NCBI GenBank assembly: GCA_964501725.1
Contig: CAZCTO010000003.1
Coordinates: 62,001-126,000 of the forward strand
DNA from: CAZCTO01 sp964501725
GTDB lineage: Bacteria; Bacillota; Clostridia; Saccharofermentanales; Saccharofermentanaceae
Direction: 5' to 3'
Length of the DNA: 64,000 nucleotides
The translations under genes and the position numbers were made by a program. The notes beneath the pieces were generated by a model. The model was not told where the DNA came from. It searched no databases and saw only the letters and a program-made list of their open reading frames with translations. This document shows, in pieces, positions 1-8,830 of this stretch (the stretch's first letter is position 1; each line of letters opens with the position of its first letter).

Positions 1-332
1 TTTTTAACAAAGCCCGACAAGACTCCTGCCAGTCCGATTCCTATGGATAGCGTAATCGCAACCGCCAGTTCGGAAAAGGCGGGCAGTTTTTTCCGGATTC
101 CCTCGATGAAAAAAGAGGAGATCAGACAGGCACCGACGGCGCCGATGATCGGATTGAATCCGAAAAGCAGACCGACGGCAACACCGGCCAGTGATGAGTG
201 GGAGAGAGCGGATCCGATGAGAGACAATCGCTTATGTACCACAACGGTACCCAGACAAGCAATGATTACAGACAGCAGGATACCGACAATGAAGGCTTTT
301 TGCATATATTCATACTCAAAAATAGCAGCCAT
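1..332 (-). CDS. Metal ABC transporter permease, ZnuB/TroC type (partial, C-terminus beyond window)
   Basis: This is the membrane permease of a zinc/manganese-type ABC importer. The frame opens with an ATG at 332 and runs off the left edge without a stop, so only about 110 residues are visible. They are hydrophobic and include the family-typical stretch VVVHKRLSLIGSALSHSSLAGVAVG written in the window as consecutive codons (a VVxKRLSxxGxALSHxxLxG pattern), followed by further membrane segments. The start lies two bases beyond the stop codon of the ATPase gene, so the two are probably translationally coupled. Gene order binding protein, ATPase, permease is standard for this transporter class. 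The metal cannot be read from this part; the His-rich binding protein suggests zinc, the DtxR-like regulator manganese or iron. Confidence 0.88.
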   Translation of the reverse strand, partial: MAAIFEYEYMQKAFIVGILLSVIIACLGTVVVHKRLSLIGSALSHSSLAGVAVGLLFGFNPIIGAVGACLISSFFIEGIRKKLPAFSELAVAITLSIGIGLAGVLSGFVK

Positions 333-334
333 CT

Positions 335-1153
335 TTATTCTCCCCCGTCTCTCTGGCGCTTGCAAGCGGCACAATCTTCCGGGATGTGAGGTTTGGAACA
401 ACTTGCACAGTGAACGTGCTCATATTGGTGATCGTGCATCAGCGGATGGATATGAACAACGGTTCCGGTCGGCAGGTCTTCTTCCGAAAAATGTTTCTCG
501 GAAAGACAGAGAACCCGGTTGGTGTATGCGGCAATTTTGGAGATATCATGTGTGACCATCAGAATGGTTACTTTCCCGCTGATATTGATTTCATGGAGAA
601 TCGATAAAAGCTGATCGATCGCATCGGAATCAATTCCGACGGTCGGCTCGTCTAAAACGAGCAGTTCAGGACCGCAGGCGAGCACGCGGGCAAGCATCAG
701 GCGTTGACGCTGACCGCCGGACATGTTTTCGGGCATTGTTCCGGCGTATTCGGAAAGACCCGTCTGCTCGAGTGCCTTGCGGGCAATTTCACGGTGCTTT
801 TTCCCGGGAAACCGGAAAGGGCCGATTTGCCGGTAGAGGCTTGAGAGGACGATCTCTTCGGCGGATGCGGGAAAACGTGCCACAGAATCTCCGCTGTTCT
901 GCGGAACATAACCGATTCCTGAAAAATCGCGGATCTGCTTCACGTCATTGCCCATGACCCGGATGGTTCCCGCAACAGGTGACAAGAGGCCCAGGAGAAG
1001 TTTGACCATAGTGCTTTTCCCGGAGCCGTTGTCTCCGATAATTGCGGCAAAATCACCTTTTCGGACATGGAAGGAGACGTCCTTCAGAAAGAGTTTATCC
1101 GAGTATCCAAAGGAAAGTCCGTCCACAAGGATTGCATCTTCGTTTTCAGGCAT
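335..1153 (-). CDS. Metal ABC transporter ATP-binding protein (ZnuC-like) with His/Cys-rich tail
   Basis: This is the ATPase subunit that drives metal uptake through the neighbouring permease. Visible motifs are Walker A GDNGSGKST near residue 40, the ABC signature MSGGQRQRL, Walker B LLVLDEPT and the switch histidine in MVTHD. The ATG at 1153 is preceded by a G-rich Shine-Dalgarno-like stretch; a GTG four codons upstream is an alternative. At about 272 residues it is slightly longer than usual. The extra length is a C-terminal tail of roughly 45 residues rich in His and Cys (HIHPLMHDH, HCASCSKPH and CAAC elements), which could bind metal. It follows the binding-protein gene by a short gap and is followed at once by the permease, so one operon is likely. 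Confidence 0.93.
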   Translation of the reverse strand: MPENEDAILVDGLSFGYSDKLFLKDVSFHVRKGDFAAIIGDNGSGKSTMVKLLLGLLSPVAGTIRVMGNDVKQIRDFSGIGYVPQNSGDSVARFPASAEEIVLSSLYRQIGPFRFPGKKHREIARKALEQTGLSEYAGTMPENMSGGQRQRLMLARVLACGPELLVLDEPTVGIDSDAIDQLLSILHEINISGKVTILMVTHDISKIAAYTNRVLCLSEKHFSEEDLPTGTVVHIHPLMHDHQYEHVHCASCSKPHIPEDCAACKRQRDGGE

Positions 1154-1174
1154 ACTTACACCCACCCCCGATGA

Positions 1175-2143
1175 TTAAGATAACGCATACGCCAACGCTT
1201 CCAGATTGCTTCGCATCACGGAAAAATATTCCTTGCCGCTATCGATCTGCTCTTGCGTGAGGCCGGCGAGCGGACTGAGCGCACGTGTTTCGCAACCGGT
1301 TTCCGCTGCAATCGCCTCGGCAACCTCCGGGCTCGCCAGCTCCTCAAAAAAGATGACTTTTACGTCGTACTCGTCCGCAAAATCAATGATTTCGCGCATC
1401 CGCGCCGCATCCGGTTCGGCATCGGCGGAGATACCCTTGATGGGTATCTGATAAAGATCATAGGCTTGGCAAAGATAGCCGAACGCCTCATGCGCGACAA
1501 CGATATTCCTGTCGGAATATGAGGAGAGAGCGGCTTTGAACTCCGCGTCCAGCAAATCAATTTCGCCGGCATAACGGGTGTAGTTTGACTGATAATATTC
1601 CGCGTGATCCGGGTCTTTAAGACAAAACGCGTCGCAGATAGCTTTCATCTGAAGTTTCGCATTTTGCGGATCCAGCCATACGTGCGGATCATACCGGCCG
1701 TGATCCTCGTGCTCGTCATCGGAATCATGCCCGTCATGCGCAGCCTCGCCTTCGCTTGCCGACTCAATCGATCGAAGACCGGCCTCCATCAATGTGATCC
1801 CGGAGGAGGCTTCAACGGAAAGCAGATCCTTATTTTGAACGGATGAGAGAAGTTTATCGACCCATTGCTCCATGCCTGCACCGTTATAAATGAAAACATC
1901 CGCTTCTTCAAAGGAAAGCATATCGCGCGTTGAGGGTTCCCAGGAGTGAGGCTCAAATCCGGAGGGGATCAGCATCTTTACTTCCGCGTAATCACCGCCG
2001 ATTTTGGTTGCGAAATCATACATCGGATAAAAACTGGCAAGAACTATCAGTTTGCCGCTGTTTTTACTGAAAGATGAACCGCTGCATCCGGGGAGAAGCA
2101 ACGAAAGAATGAGTATAATCAGAAGGGCGGAACTTTTCTTCAT
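1175..2143 (-). CDS. Metal ABC transporter substrate-binding lipoprotein (ZnuA/TroA family)
   Basis: This is the extracellular metal-capture lipoprotein of the importer. The start at 2143 is chosen because a GGAGG lies six bases upstream; it gives a classical lipoprotein signal, MKKSSALLIILILSLLLPGC, with the lipid-modified Cys at the end. The mature protein has the cluster A-I pattern: LASFYPMYDFATKIGG near the start, PHSWEPS, a charged loop very rich in His and Asp (AHDGHDSDDEHEDHG), DPHVWLDP, and VVAHEAFGYLC. The His-rich loop favours zinc, since such loops are typical of ZnuA proteins. About 322 residues, normal for the family. First gene of a three-gene operon behind the promoter/operator at 2158-2214. 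Confidence 0.94.
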   Translation of the reverse strand: MKKSSALLIILILSLLLPGCSGSSFSKNSGKLIVLASFYPMYDFATKIGGDYAEVKMLIPSGFEPHSWEPSTRDMLSFEEADVFIYNGAGMEQWVDKLLSSVQNKDLLSVEASSGITLMEAGLRSIESASEGEAAHDGHDSDDEHEDHGRYDPHVWLDPQNAKLQMKAICDAFCLKDPDHAEYYQSNYTRYAGEIDLLDAEFKAALSSYSDRNIVVAHEAFGYLCQAYDLYQIPIKGISADAEPDAARMREIIDFADEYDVKVIFFEELASPEVAEAIAAETGCETRALSPLAGLTQEQIDSGKEYFSVMRSNLEALAYALS

Positions 2144-2157
2144 GATAATCCTCCGGT

Positions 2158-2214
2158 AAATGCGAATCATTCGCGTTTATAAACAAGAATATTCGCATTT
2201 CCGGACAAAGTCAA
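2158..2214 (-). promoter_or_regulatory. Promoter and dyad operator of the metal transporter operon
   Basis: Reading the minus strand, TTGACT (2214-2209) and TATTCT (2191-2186) are separated by 17 bases, a good sigma-A type promoter. The -10 box lies inside GAATATTC (2194-2187). Downstream is the palindrome GCGAATGATTCGC (2174-2162). The two form part of a larger inverted repeat, with 10-base arms AAATGCGAAT (2200-2191) and ATTCGCATTT (2167-2158). The position over the -10 box and transcript start fits a metal-responsive repressor, most simply the DtxR-like protein encoded just upstream. Confidence 0.7.
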
Positions 2215-2615
2215 CGGGAGGGGTCATCCGAATCCAACGATATGTCGCTCTTCTTCAAAAAGGTGTGGATCTTAGAGACCGTCTCGCGGCTGATGATATG
2301 CTCAATCGCGCAGGCGTCAAGGTCGGCAACCGAATCGGAAACACCCATCACGCGGACAAAAAGCGTTTTCAAAACACTGTGTTTGTTTTCCAGCAGATGC
2401 GCTGCCTCACTGCCTTCGGGCGTCAGATATACAACCTGGTATTTTTTTCTCGATACGTACCCCTGCTCCGCCAAAACGTTAATTGCATTGTTGACACTCG
2501 CCTTCGAAACGTCAAGGCGTGCGGCGATATCGCTGACGCGTGCTCCGGTTCCCTGTGCGGACAAATCGAAAATCGTTTCCAGGTAATGCTGCATTGCGAC
2601 GCTTAGTTCACTCAT
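2211..2615 (-). CDS. DtxR/MntR-family metal-dependent transcriptional regulator
   Basis: A winged-helix regulator of about 134 residues that should bind DNA when loaded with a divalent metal. The N-terminal part has the family pattern of an AMQHYLETIFDLS helix, then ARVSDIAARLDVSKASVNNAINVLAEQGYV as helix-turn-helix, a wing and a dimerisation helix with CAIEHIIS. Start at 2615 is favoured by AAGGAG nine bases upstream; the frame is open further upstream inside the preceding gene. It overlaps the end of the phosphodiesterase gene by 8 bases and is followed by the promoter of the metal transporter, whose -35 box overlaps its stop codon. No SH3 domain, as in MntR and short DtxR homologues. It probably represses the transporter operon. 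Confidence 0.9.
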   Translation of the reverse strand: MSELSVAMQHYLETIFDLSAQGTGARVSDIAARLDVSKASVNNAINVLAEQGYVSRKKYQVVYLTPEGSEAAHLLENKHSVLKTLFVRVMGVSDSVADLDACAIEHIISRETVSKIHTFLKKSDISLDSDDPSR

Positions 2616-3855
2616 GATCCGAAAGCTCCTTTTCATTTCCGGCGCCCTCCCGGACGCTTGCTCCGAAAACGCGGTTTTCACCGTCCATCGGCCAGCGATT
2701 CATCCCGAGAATATCGACGGAAAGCGGACAGACGTCCAGCAGACTCCCACCCTCAGACAGAACACCTTCCGGAATTCCGGGACCGCGCGCCGCATAAAAG
2801 ACCTGATAGTTCGGATGATCAAGCGTGTATCCGTGTTGCCCCTTGGAAAAATGCCCGAATACAAACCCCGCGGCGGCGGCAAAGCCGCGATAAAATTCCT
2901 GGTCCGCGCCCGATGTGCGCATCTCTTCTCCGGTAAGCTCTCTGGCAACGGCCGGATTTTGAAGAAAATTCTGAATGAAGGCCTGAAGCTCGGGCTCCTT
3001 TTCGCGATGAATGATTTTGAGGAAGCAACATCCGTGCGAGCAGTGGAAAAAGGCATCCGTCAGCGAAATCCCGGCTTCCATCAGAAGATCGTTCGGCTGA
3101 ATCGCCGTGTGTACATCCATACAGCTGTGATCGCTGAAAATCAGGACAGTCGTTTCGTCCCGGCGATTACTTTTTTCGATCGTGTCAAGAAGAACACCGA
3201 GACGTTCATCCGTTCTTCGGATCGCCAATTCAGCTTCTTTGCTAGTCGCGCCGAAACGGTGCTTCGTCACGTCGACATCCAGGAGATGAAGCATGAGCAG
3301 ATCGGCTTTTCCGGATAAAAGCATCTTCGAGCCGATCGCCGTGACGAGGTTGTCACCGTGTCCGGCATCAGGCTTCGGAAGGGAGGAAAGATTTCCAAGA
3401 AGCGACTTGAGAATGAAGCCCTTCTTCCCGTAGGCAAGTGTCTTGGCAATCAGTATCGGAAATGGAAGCTTTCCCGGCATTTCCGGAAGATTGTATTTGG
3501 CGGGGGACGCACCGGTAACCGGGAACATCAGCGAACACACGCGAAGCCCTTGTTTTTCGGCCTCCGACGGGAGGGATGGTACACGAAGATGCTTGATGTG
3601 AAAGCGCCATTTTTCACGCTTTTTGAAAGGTGATTGAAAATCGTTATCAATAATTCCGTGCTTCATCGGAAGCACGCCTGTTTGAATGCATGCATGAATC
3701 GGGTAGGTGTTTGTAATGAAGATCGAGTTGACCCGTCTCGTAAGTGTGCCCTTGGATATGACACGGGAAAAATTCGGAAGCGAAAGAAGCAGTTCCAGAT
3801 CACAATCTCCGACTGCGTCGAACGAAATCATCAGAAGACGGGGTTTCTTTGCCAT
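2608..3855 (-). CDS. Alkaline phosphatase superfamily protein (type I phosphodiesterase/nucleotide pyrophosphatase-like)
   Basis: A 415-residue soluble enzyme with the two-metal alkaline phosphatase fold. The first metal-binding Asp is in LLMISFDAVGD near residue 13, the nucleophile is probably the Thr in FITNTYPIH (near residue 49), and further ligand positions are seen in LLDVDVTKHRFG, IFSDHSCMDVH and GQHGYTLDH. There is no signal peptide, so it is probably cytoplasmic. The ATG at 3855 has AAGGAGG at a good distance. The substrate (nucleotide, phosphonate or phosphodiester) cannot be told. It overlaps the regulator gene downstream by 8 bases, so it may share a transcript with it. Confidence 0.85.
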   Translation of the reverse strand: MAKKPRLLMISFDAVGDCDLELLLSLPNFSRVISKGTLTRRVNSIFITNTYPIHACIQTGVLPMKHGIIDNDFQSPFKKREKWRFHIKHLRVPSLPSEAEKQGLRVCSLMFPVTGASPAKYNLPEMPGKLPFPILIAKTLAYGKKGFILKSLLGNLSSLPKPDAGHGDNLVTAIGSKMLLSGKADLLMLHLLDVDVTKHRFGATSKEAELAIRRTDERLGVLLDTIEKSNRRDETTVLIFSDHSCMDVHTAIQPNDLLMEAGISLTDAFFHCSHGCCFLKIIHREKEPELQAFIQNFLQNPAVARELTGEEMRTSGADQEFYRGFAAAAGFVFGHFSKGQHGYTLDHPNYQVFYAARGPGIPEGVLSEGGSLLDVCPLSVDILGMNRWPMDGENRVFGASVREGAGNEKELSDHE

Positions 3856-3995
3856 TCATATATCCTCCTTGCGGGTCTTTGAATCATTATAAATGATTTA
3901 CATTACTGTGCACAGAGAGAAGGCGGTCATAGATGACCGGTTTCTATTTTGCGTGTTATGATAATAGAAAAGTGTACATACTGCGGAGGCATTGA

Positions 3996-4676
3996 ATGAG
4001 ACAGCTGAGTAATGAAGAAAAAATGATTTTACGGATTACAGACCATACCCTGCTTGCGGTAGATGCGAGTGCGCAGCAAATCAGGACAGTATGTCTCGAA
4101 GGACTTGAATATCAGGTCGCAAGCGTTTGCATTCCTCCGGTGTATGTTTCCGAGGCCGCTGAATTCATTACGGGACGTCTTCCGATCTGCACGGTCATCG
4201 GATTTCCGAACGGATATACTTCGACCGAAACCAAAGTTTTTGAAGCGATTAAGGCGCAAAAAGACGGAGCATGTGAAATCGATGCGGTAATTCATGTCGG
4301 AATGCTGAAGGCCGGAAAGGTCGACCGCGTAAGGGATGAGCTGCTCCGTCTTCGTGAAGCGTGCAGGGACAGCATCCTGAAAATCATCATTGAAACTTGT
4401 CTGTTGAGCCGCGACGAGAAAATAAAAATGTGTGAACTGGTTACGGAATGCGAGGTTGACTTTATTAAAACATCAACCGGCTTTTCCGGCGCAGGGGCAA
4501 ATGCCTCTGATGTACGTCTGCTCAAAGAAAATGTCGGACCGAAGGTAATGGTAAAAGCGGCCGGCGGCATTTCAACCATTGAGGATGCGCTCAAAATGAT
4601 GGAAGCGGGTGCCGGAAGGCTCGGTACCAGCAAAATGATCCGGATCATTTCCGGACGCCCGGCAGCGGGGTATTAG
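3996..4676 (+). CDS. deoC: Deoxyribose-phosphate aldolase
   Basis: Cleaves 2-deoxyribose 5-phosphate to glyceraldehyde 3-phosphate and acetaldehyde in deoxynucleoside catabolism. The 226 residues match the usual length. The Schiff-base lysine is K158 in DFIKTSTGF; a second conserved lysine is K187 in VKAAGGI; the acidic partner is D96 in EIDAVIHVG. In many homologues that last motif reads DMVIN, so the His here is a small variation. ATG at 3996 has GGAGG upstream. A cytidine deaminase gene follows after a 31-base gap, so both likely belong to one nucleoside salvage operon. Confidence 0.96.
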   Translation: MRQLSNEEKMILRITDHTLLAVDASAQQIRTVCLEGLEYQVASVCIPPVYVSEAAEFITGRLPICTVIGFPNGYTSTETKVFEAIKAQKDGACEIDAVIHVGMLKAGKVDRVRDELLRLREACRDSILKIIIETCLLSRDEKIKMCELVTECEVDFIKTSTGFSGAGANASDVRLLKENVGPKVMVKAAGGISTIEDALKMMEAGAGRLGTSKMIRIISGRPAAGY

Positions 4677-4707
4677 TATCCGAACCACGGACCTTTGGGA
4701 GGAATAT

Positions 4708-5127
4708 ATGAAGAAAGAGAAAATGAACGGCAAGCGGAAAGAATTGATGGATGCAGCAATCCTTGCCCGGGAGAAGGCGTACTGCCCGTATTCGTGTTTT
4801 TCGGTCGGTTCGGCGCTTCTTTGTTCCGACGGAAGCATAGTGACCGGATGCAATGTCGAAAATGCGGCGTTTCTGTCAATCTGCGCGGAACGCAATGCAA
4901 TCAACAAGGCTGTAAGCGAAGGGAAACGTCAATATGAGGCAATTGCCGTCGCCGGCGGAAAGCAGGGAGAACCCGCGGGATATTGCCCGCCCTGCGGCGC
5001 TTGTCGTCAGGTGATGGCAGAGTTTTGCGAGCCTGAATTATTTGAGATTATACTTTACGACAGCGAGGAAACCTGCAAGGTCTTTTCTCTGTCGGAACTA
5101 CTTCCGGAATCTTTCGGGGGACTGTGA
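4708..5127 (+). CDS. cdd: Cytidine deaminase
   Basis: Zinc enzyme converting cytidine and deoxycytidine to uridine and deoxyuridine. The zinc and catalytic motifs are CAERNA (Cys59, catalytic Glu61) and PCGACRQ (Cys96, Cys99), as in the small tetrameric Bacillus-type enzymes; 139 residues is normal. Upstream NVEN is also typical. The ATG at 4708 has GGGAGG five bases upstream. It lies 31 bases after deoC. Its 3' end overlaps the 3' end of the convergent MFS gene by about 73 bases, an unusually long tail-to-tail coding overlap. Confidence 0.96.
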   Translation: MKKEKMNGKRKELMDAAILAREKAYCPYSCFSVGSALLCSDGSIVTGCNVENAAFLSICAERNAINKAVSEGKRQYEAIAVAGGKQGEPAGYCPPCGACRQVMAEFCEPELFEIILYDSEETCKVFSLSELLPESFGGL

Positions 5128-6329
5128 CGCGCTTTTCCTGAGAGCGAAAAGGCCATCAGCAGAAAGCCTATCGCGGCGAAAACAGTCGCCGCGATGTTGA
5201 CACTGATTGTCTCGAAGTGATCGAGCAGCGCGCCGCCGACCAAATTCCCGACCACATAACCGACACCCATACCGGCGGCGTTCGCATAGGCTTGCGCTCG
5301 CACACGATCACCTTCACCGGTACTTTCATTGGCAAAATACACCGAGGCGGGAAGGTATAAAGCATATGCGGGCATCTGAAGAAGCTGAACGGCAAAAAGA
5401 ACCCAAAGACTGCCGGCAAACACGGTCGCGAGCGCTTTTACAGTGAAGAAAAAAGCAGCGATGATCAAAAGCTTCCTGGATTTCATTTTCGCAACCAAAA
5501 AGGCACCGGCCGCCATCACCGGCAGTTCGACAAAGGCCGCGATAGAACGGGTGATTCCCTGATCCTCCTTATTGCCGCCGAGAGCGGTAACAATATTGGG
5601 GATATAGGTGTTGAGGCACGCATGGCTGGCGAAAAGAAAAACGGATGCCAGACAAAAACCGAAGAAAATTTTGTACTTACGGATAAACGCAATTAAGTTG
5701 CTTAAATATGATTCGCGGATCGAGTCGGCTACCGGAATCTCCTTTGGCAGCGCGCGCGGTGTGGTCATTGTGGCGACAATGAAAAGCATAAGGCAAGCGC
5801 AAATAATGTAGGACGGAATGATCATGTCCACGCCGTATTCCTGAACCAGTTTTCCCACGATGATTCCGGCAACGGAAAACATTAATGAACCGCATCCCCT
5901 GCCCAGGCCGTAATTGATCGGTATACCGGCGTTGGTCAGTTGCATGGCGATCGCATTTACCAGCGAAAGAGAGGAATAGATCGAAGCTCCGAAAGCAGAG
6001 AACAGCATAATCGCGGCCGGCATGGAATGGCGGAGAAAGTAAAGGGACGCAACCGCAAGTATGGATACGATGAGCTGAACGGTAATGAATCTTTTCAGCG
6101 GAATATGCCGGTGCTTTTCCGCGTATGCCGAAACCAGGGGTTGCGCGAAAATGCTCACGATGGATTGAATCGCAAGAAGTATTCCGACCTCAACGTTGGA
6201 GTAGCCTTTTTCCTCAAGTTGAACAACCGCATATCCGACCAGGCAAAAAAAACACACCCAATACGCGGACTGGATACCCGCATACTGCAAGTTTGCTTTC
6301 CGGATCAGCGAGTCGGACGCGGACGTCAT
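5055..6329 (-). CDS. Major facilitator superfamily transporter (MFS_1-like)
   Basis: A 424-residue membrane protein with about 12 predicted hydrophobic segments. The N-terminal half (SAYWVCFFCLVGYAVVQLEEKGYS, VEVGILLAIQSIVSIFAQP) resembles the LacY/nucleoside-permease-like MFS_1 group. The C-terminal tail after the last segment is hydrophilic and Ser-rich. Its ATG overlaps the stop of the upstream transglutaminase gene (ATGA at 6326-6329), so it looks like the last gene of the MoxR-DUF58-transglutaminase operon. The 3' end overlaps cdd on the other strand; proximity to deoC/cdd makes a nucleoside or sugar substrate possible but unproven. Confidence 0.88.
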   Translation of the reverse strand: MTSASDSLIRKANLQYAGIQSAYWVCFFCLVGYAVVQLEEKGYSNVEVGILLAIQSIVSIFAQPLVSAYAEKHRHIPLKRFITVQLIVSILAVASLYFLRHSMPAAIMLFSAFGASIYSSLSLVNAIAMQLTNAGIPINYGLGRGCGSLMFSVAGIIVGKLVQEYGVDMIIPSYIICACLMLFIVATMTTPRALPKEIPVADSIRESYLSNLIAFIRKYKIFFGFCLASVFLFASHACLNTYIPNIVTALGGNKEDQGITRSIAAFVELPVMAAGAFLVAKMKSRKLLIIAAFFFTVKALATVFAGSLWVLFAVQLLQMPAYALYLPASVYFANESTGEGDRVRAQAYANAAGMGVGYVVGNLVGGALLDHFETISVNIAATVFAAIGFLLMAFSLSGKARHSPPKDSGSSSDREKTLQVSSLS

Positions 6330-8830
6330 TGCTTTGCCCTCTTTTTTAAACGCTTCATCATGCGGTTTATAGTATAGTGTATCGCGGACAAATGAACAGA
6401 TTGAATCTGTTCAGCCAGTGAAACGCAACTCTTTCTTGCGCCCTCAACATCCTCGTCAGAGGGAACCACCAGGCCGTATATCATCTGCTCATATACCGAA
6501 GCGGTTTCCCGGAGCTCGATACGGTATGTTCCCGGAGTGCATCCTTTACCTGAGATATAAACGGATTCAAGTCGTGCTGCAAAATCGAGCGGTGTCTCCA
6601 AAGCCTGAATCCGGATATCCGCAAGTTTCAGATGAGTAAGGCACCGTGACCAGAGAAAGCGCAGCTGCTTCTCCCGATTGCCGATTGCCCGGAGTTCTTC
6701 GCCCGTCGGAATTGAAAAATATCTTCTGTTACGCCACGTATGCCACAAGAAAACCGCCGCTGCCGCCAGCAAAATGATAATGACGATCAGAACAGCGGTA
6801 AGAAAACGAATAATGCCCGACACCGGGAAGCCATCATTTTGATTGATTGCAGGTGTCTTTGTCGGAGAGACAGAAGCCTTGGTTTCTGAAGGAGACGGAG
6901 TGGATGTCGGAGTAGCCGGAGGTTTTGTGGGAGTGGCTTCCGGCGTTGTTTCGGATGCTGCGGGGGTCGGAGAAGTTGTTATCGGCGCAGTAGTACCGCT
7001 TCCGCCCGGTGTTGCATCGAATGGAATCCAGCCGATTCCGTCGATGTAAATTTCGCACCATGCATGCGCGGACTTTCCGGTCACAATTACAGCAGAGGGT
7101 TCCAAATGATCGCTATCAGGTACATCCACACTAAATCCTTCGACAAAACGCGCCGGAATGCCGTTAGCGCGCGACATCATACACATTGCCGAAGCGAAAT
7201 AAGTACAGTACCCGACTTTGCTTTCAAGAAAATAATCAACAAAGTCGCGGCCGGCCGGGATGTCGGTCACTTGCAACGAATACTCGAAATTCTGCTGAAG
7301 ATATTTTTTTATAGCAAATGCTTTCTGAAGAGGAGTCGTGGAGCCGGCGGTTATCATGAGCGAGGTTTCGATGACGGAATCCGGAACGTCGGCATCAAGG
7401 TAATCCTGCATGATGCTGCTTCTGTGTGTATAGTCGTCGGATGTCGACGGGTCGGAAATAAGATACTGCTCCAAAGCAAGAAGGGAATTTTCAAAGTTAG
7501 GGTCGCCGGTCTTGAAAACATTGGAACGAATCTTGTATTCTGCACCGATCGAAATAGTATTCTTCGAGAAGAGCGAAGCGTCCTCATCAAAAAAGAGAGG
7601 TTCGGAAAATTGAACGGCTACAAGATGGTCCGGGTAAAAAAGCGATGCACCGACCAACTTGGAGGCGTTTTTCACGGAAAAGTCGCATTGCTCGAAAAGG
7701 GCTTCTCCATATACCGGAGGAATCATATCCGGGTTCGGTCGATACGTATCAAAGAGAGAAATAAGTACCGAATCCGGATACGGATTCCGAAAGAAAGCCT
7801 CGTCCCGGTAAATCTGAAACGGTTCAGAGCTGTTCTCAAAAAGAAAAAAAGTATCGCCCGGCAGTGCATAGTCCATCACCAGCGGTGTATTATCACTGCC
7901 CCAATTGGTCGAAGAATACTTATCATAAGTTCTGCCTTTGAGTAGCAGATCGCGATCCGTTGTTACCTCAAAAACCATTTCATTCGTCAGATTGGGGACG
8001 CCTCCAAGATGGAGTTTTTGGCCGCGCATGCCAAAATCGGAAGCGTTGTACAGTGATGCTTGTGCCGGTTTCTTGTGATCCCCGGTGAATAAGGAGATTA
8101 TCTTTTGTGATACCAGATTCAGCCTGTTAACGACAGGAGCGCTTTGGAATCCCTTTTCGGGAACATCTGACATCGTGATTCCCGTTGCAAAAAATACGAA
8201 TACCAGTGAAACGAGGATGGCGGTCATGGATATCAAGAACGAGCGACCGGGATTGATGTTAAATTTTTCCTGTTCATTTTCGACTTTTGTAGTCAGTGAC
8301 ATCGCCAGTGCACACCCGATGATACAGGGCAGCAGCCAAAGCAAATTCGGGTCGGAATCAGGAAACAGGAAAGGAATTGAGATCGCAGATGCTGCCGTCA
8401 GGACCAGCAAAGGAAAAGGCGATCGGATGAAAGAAACGGAAAAATGGCAAAACAGCCCGATGAGGACAAGCGCAATAAGGAAAAAGGTATGGCCGTACTT
8501 GCTGTCCGAAAACCCTCCGTCTACGATAAAAGGAGCCAGCCACAATATAAAATCAGAAGTAGCCACATAGACCTTTTTCATGAAATTTTTGAACAAAAGG
8601 GTCACGCCCGAAAGGACTAAGAAGAGAATGAGAAGCAGCGGCATCCGAAGGCGTCGTTGATGAAAAAGCGCAATCATTCCAAAAAAGCCCAGGCAAAAAA
8701 AGGTGGTTAAAAACGGTCCCGGAGCTGCACCCACACCAAACAAATCCATAAAGTAACACAAAAGCCCGTAGGTGCAGAGGAAGCCGCACAATAAGCGAAG
8801 ATTGTAACGTGTATCCGCAGGTTTACTCAT
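6326..8830 (-). CDS. Transglutaminase-like membrane protein (TgpA type)
   Basis: An 834-residue protein with several N-terminal membrane segments, an extracytoplasmic transglutaminase-like domain, a Thr/Pro/Ser-rich linker (roughly residues 615-670), one more membrane helix and a cytoplasmic C-terminal DUF4129-like region. The catalytic triad is visible: Cys542 in GYCTYFASAM, His589 in SAHAWCEI and Asp605 in FDATPG. The ATG at 8830 has GAGGGA seven bases upstream and overlaps the DUF58 stop (ATGA). MoxR, DUF58 and TgpA-like proteins commonly form one operon thought to act on envelope proteins; the precise substrate is not known. Confidence 0.93.
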   Translation of the reverse strand: MSKPADTRYNLRLLCGFLCTYGLLCYFMDLFGVGAAPGPFLTTFFCLGFFGMIALFHQRRLRMPLLLILFLVLSGVTLLFKNFMKKVYVATSDFILWLAPFIVDGGFSDSKYGHTFFLIALVLIGLFCHFSVSFIRSPFPLLVLTAASAISIPFLFPDSDPNLLWLLPCIIGCALAMSLTTKVENEQEKFNINPGRSFLISMTAILVSLVFVFFATGITMSDVPEKGFQSAPVVNRLNLVSQKIISLFTGDHKKPAQASLYNASDFGMRGQKLHLGGVPNLTNEMVFEVTTDRDLLLKGRTYDKYSSTNWGSDNTPLVMDYALPGDTFFLFENSSEPFQIYRDEAFFRNPYPDSVLISLFDTYRPNPDMIPPVYGEALFEQCDFSVKNASKLVGASLFYPDHLVAVQFSEPLFFDEDASLFSKNTISIGAEYKIRSNVFKTGDPNFENSLLALEQYLISDPSTSDDYTHRSSIMQDYLDADVPDSVIETSLMITAGSTTPLQKAFAIKKYLQQNFEYSLQVTDIPAGRDFVDYFLESKVGYCTYFASAMCMMSRANGIPARFVEGFSVDVPDSDHLEPSAVIVTGKSAHAWCEIYIDGIGWIPFDATPGGSGTTAPITTSPTPAASETTPEATPTKPPATPTSTPSPSETKASVSPTKTPAINQNDGFPVSGIIRFLTAVLIVIIILLAAAAVFLWHTWRNRRYFSIPTGEELRAIGNREKQLRFLWSRCLTHLKLADIRIQALETPLDFAARLESVYISGKGCTPGTYRIELRETASVYEQMIYGLVVPSDEDVEGARKSCVSLAEQIQSVHLSAIHYTINRMMKRLKKRAKQ

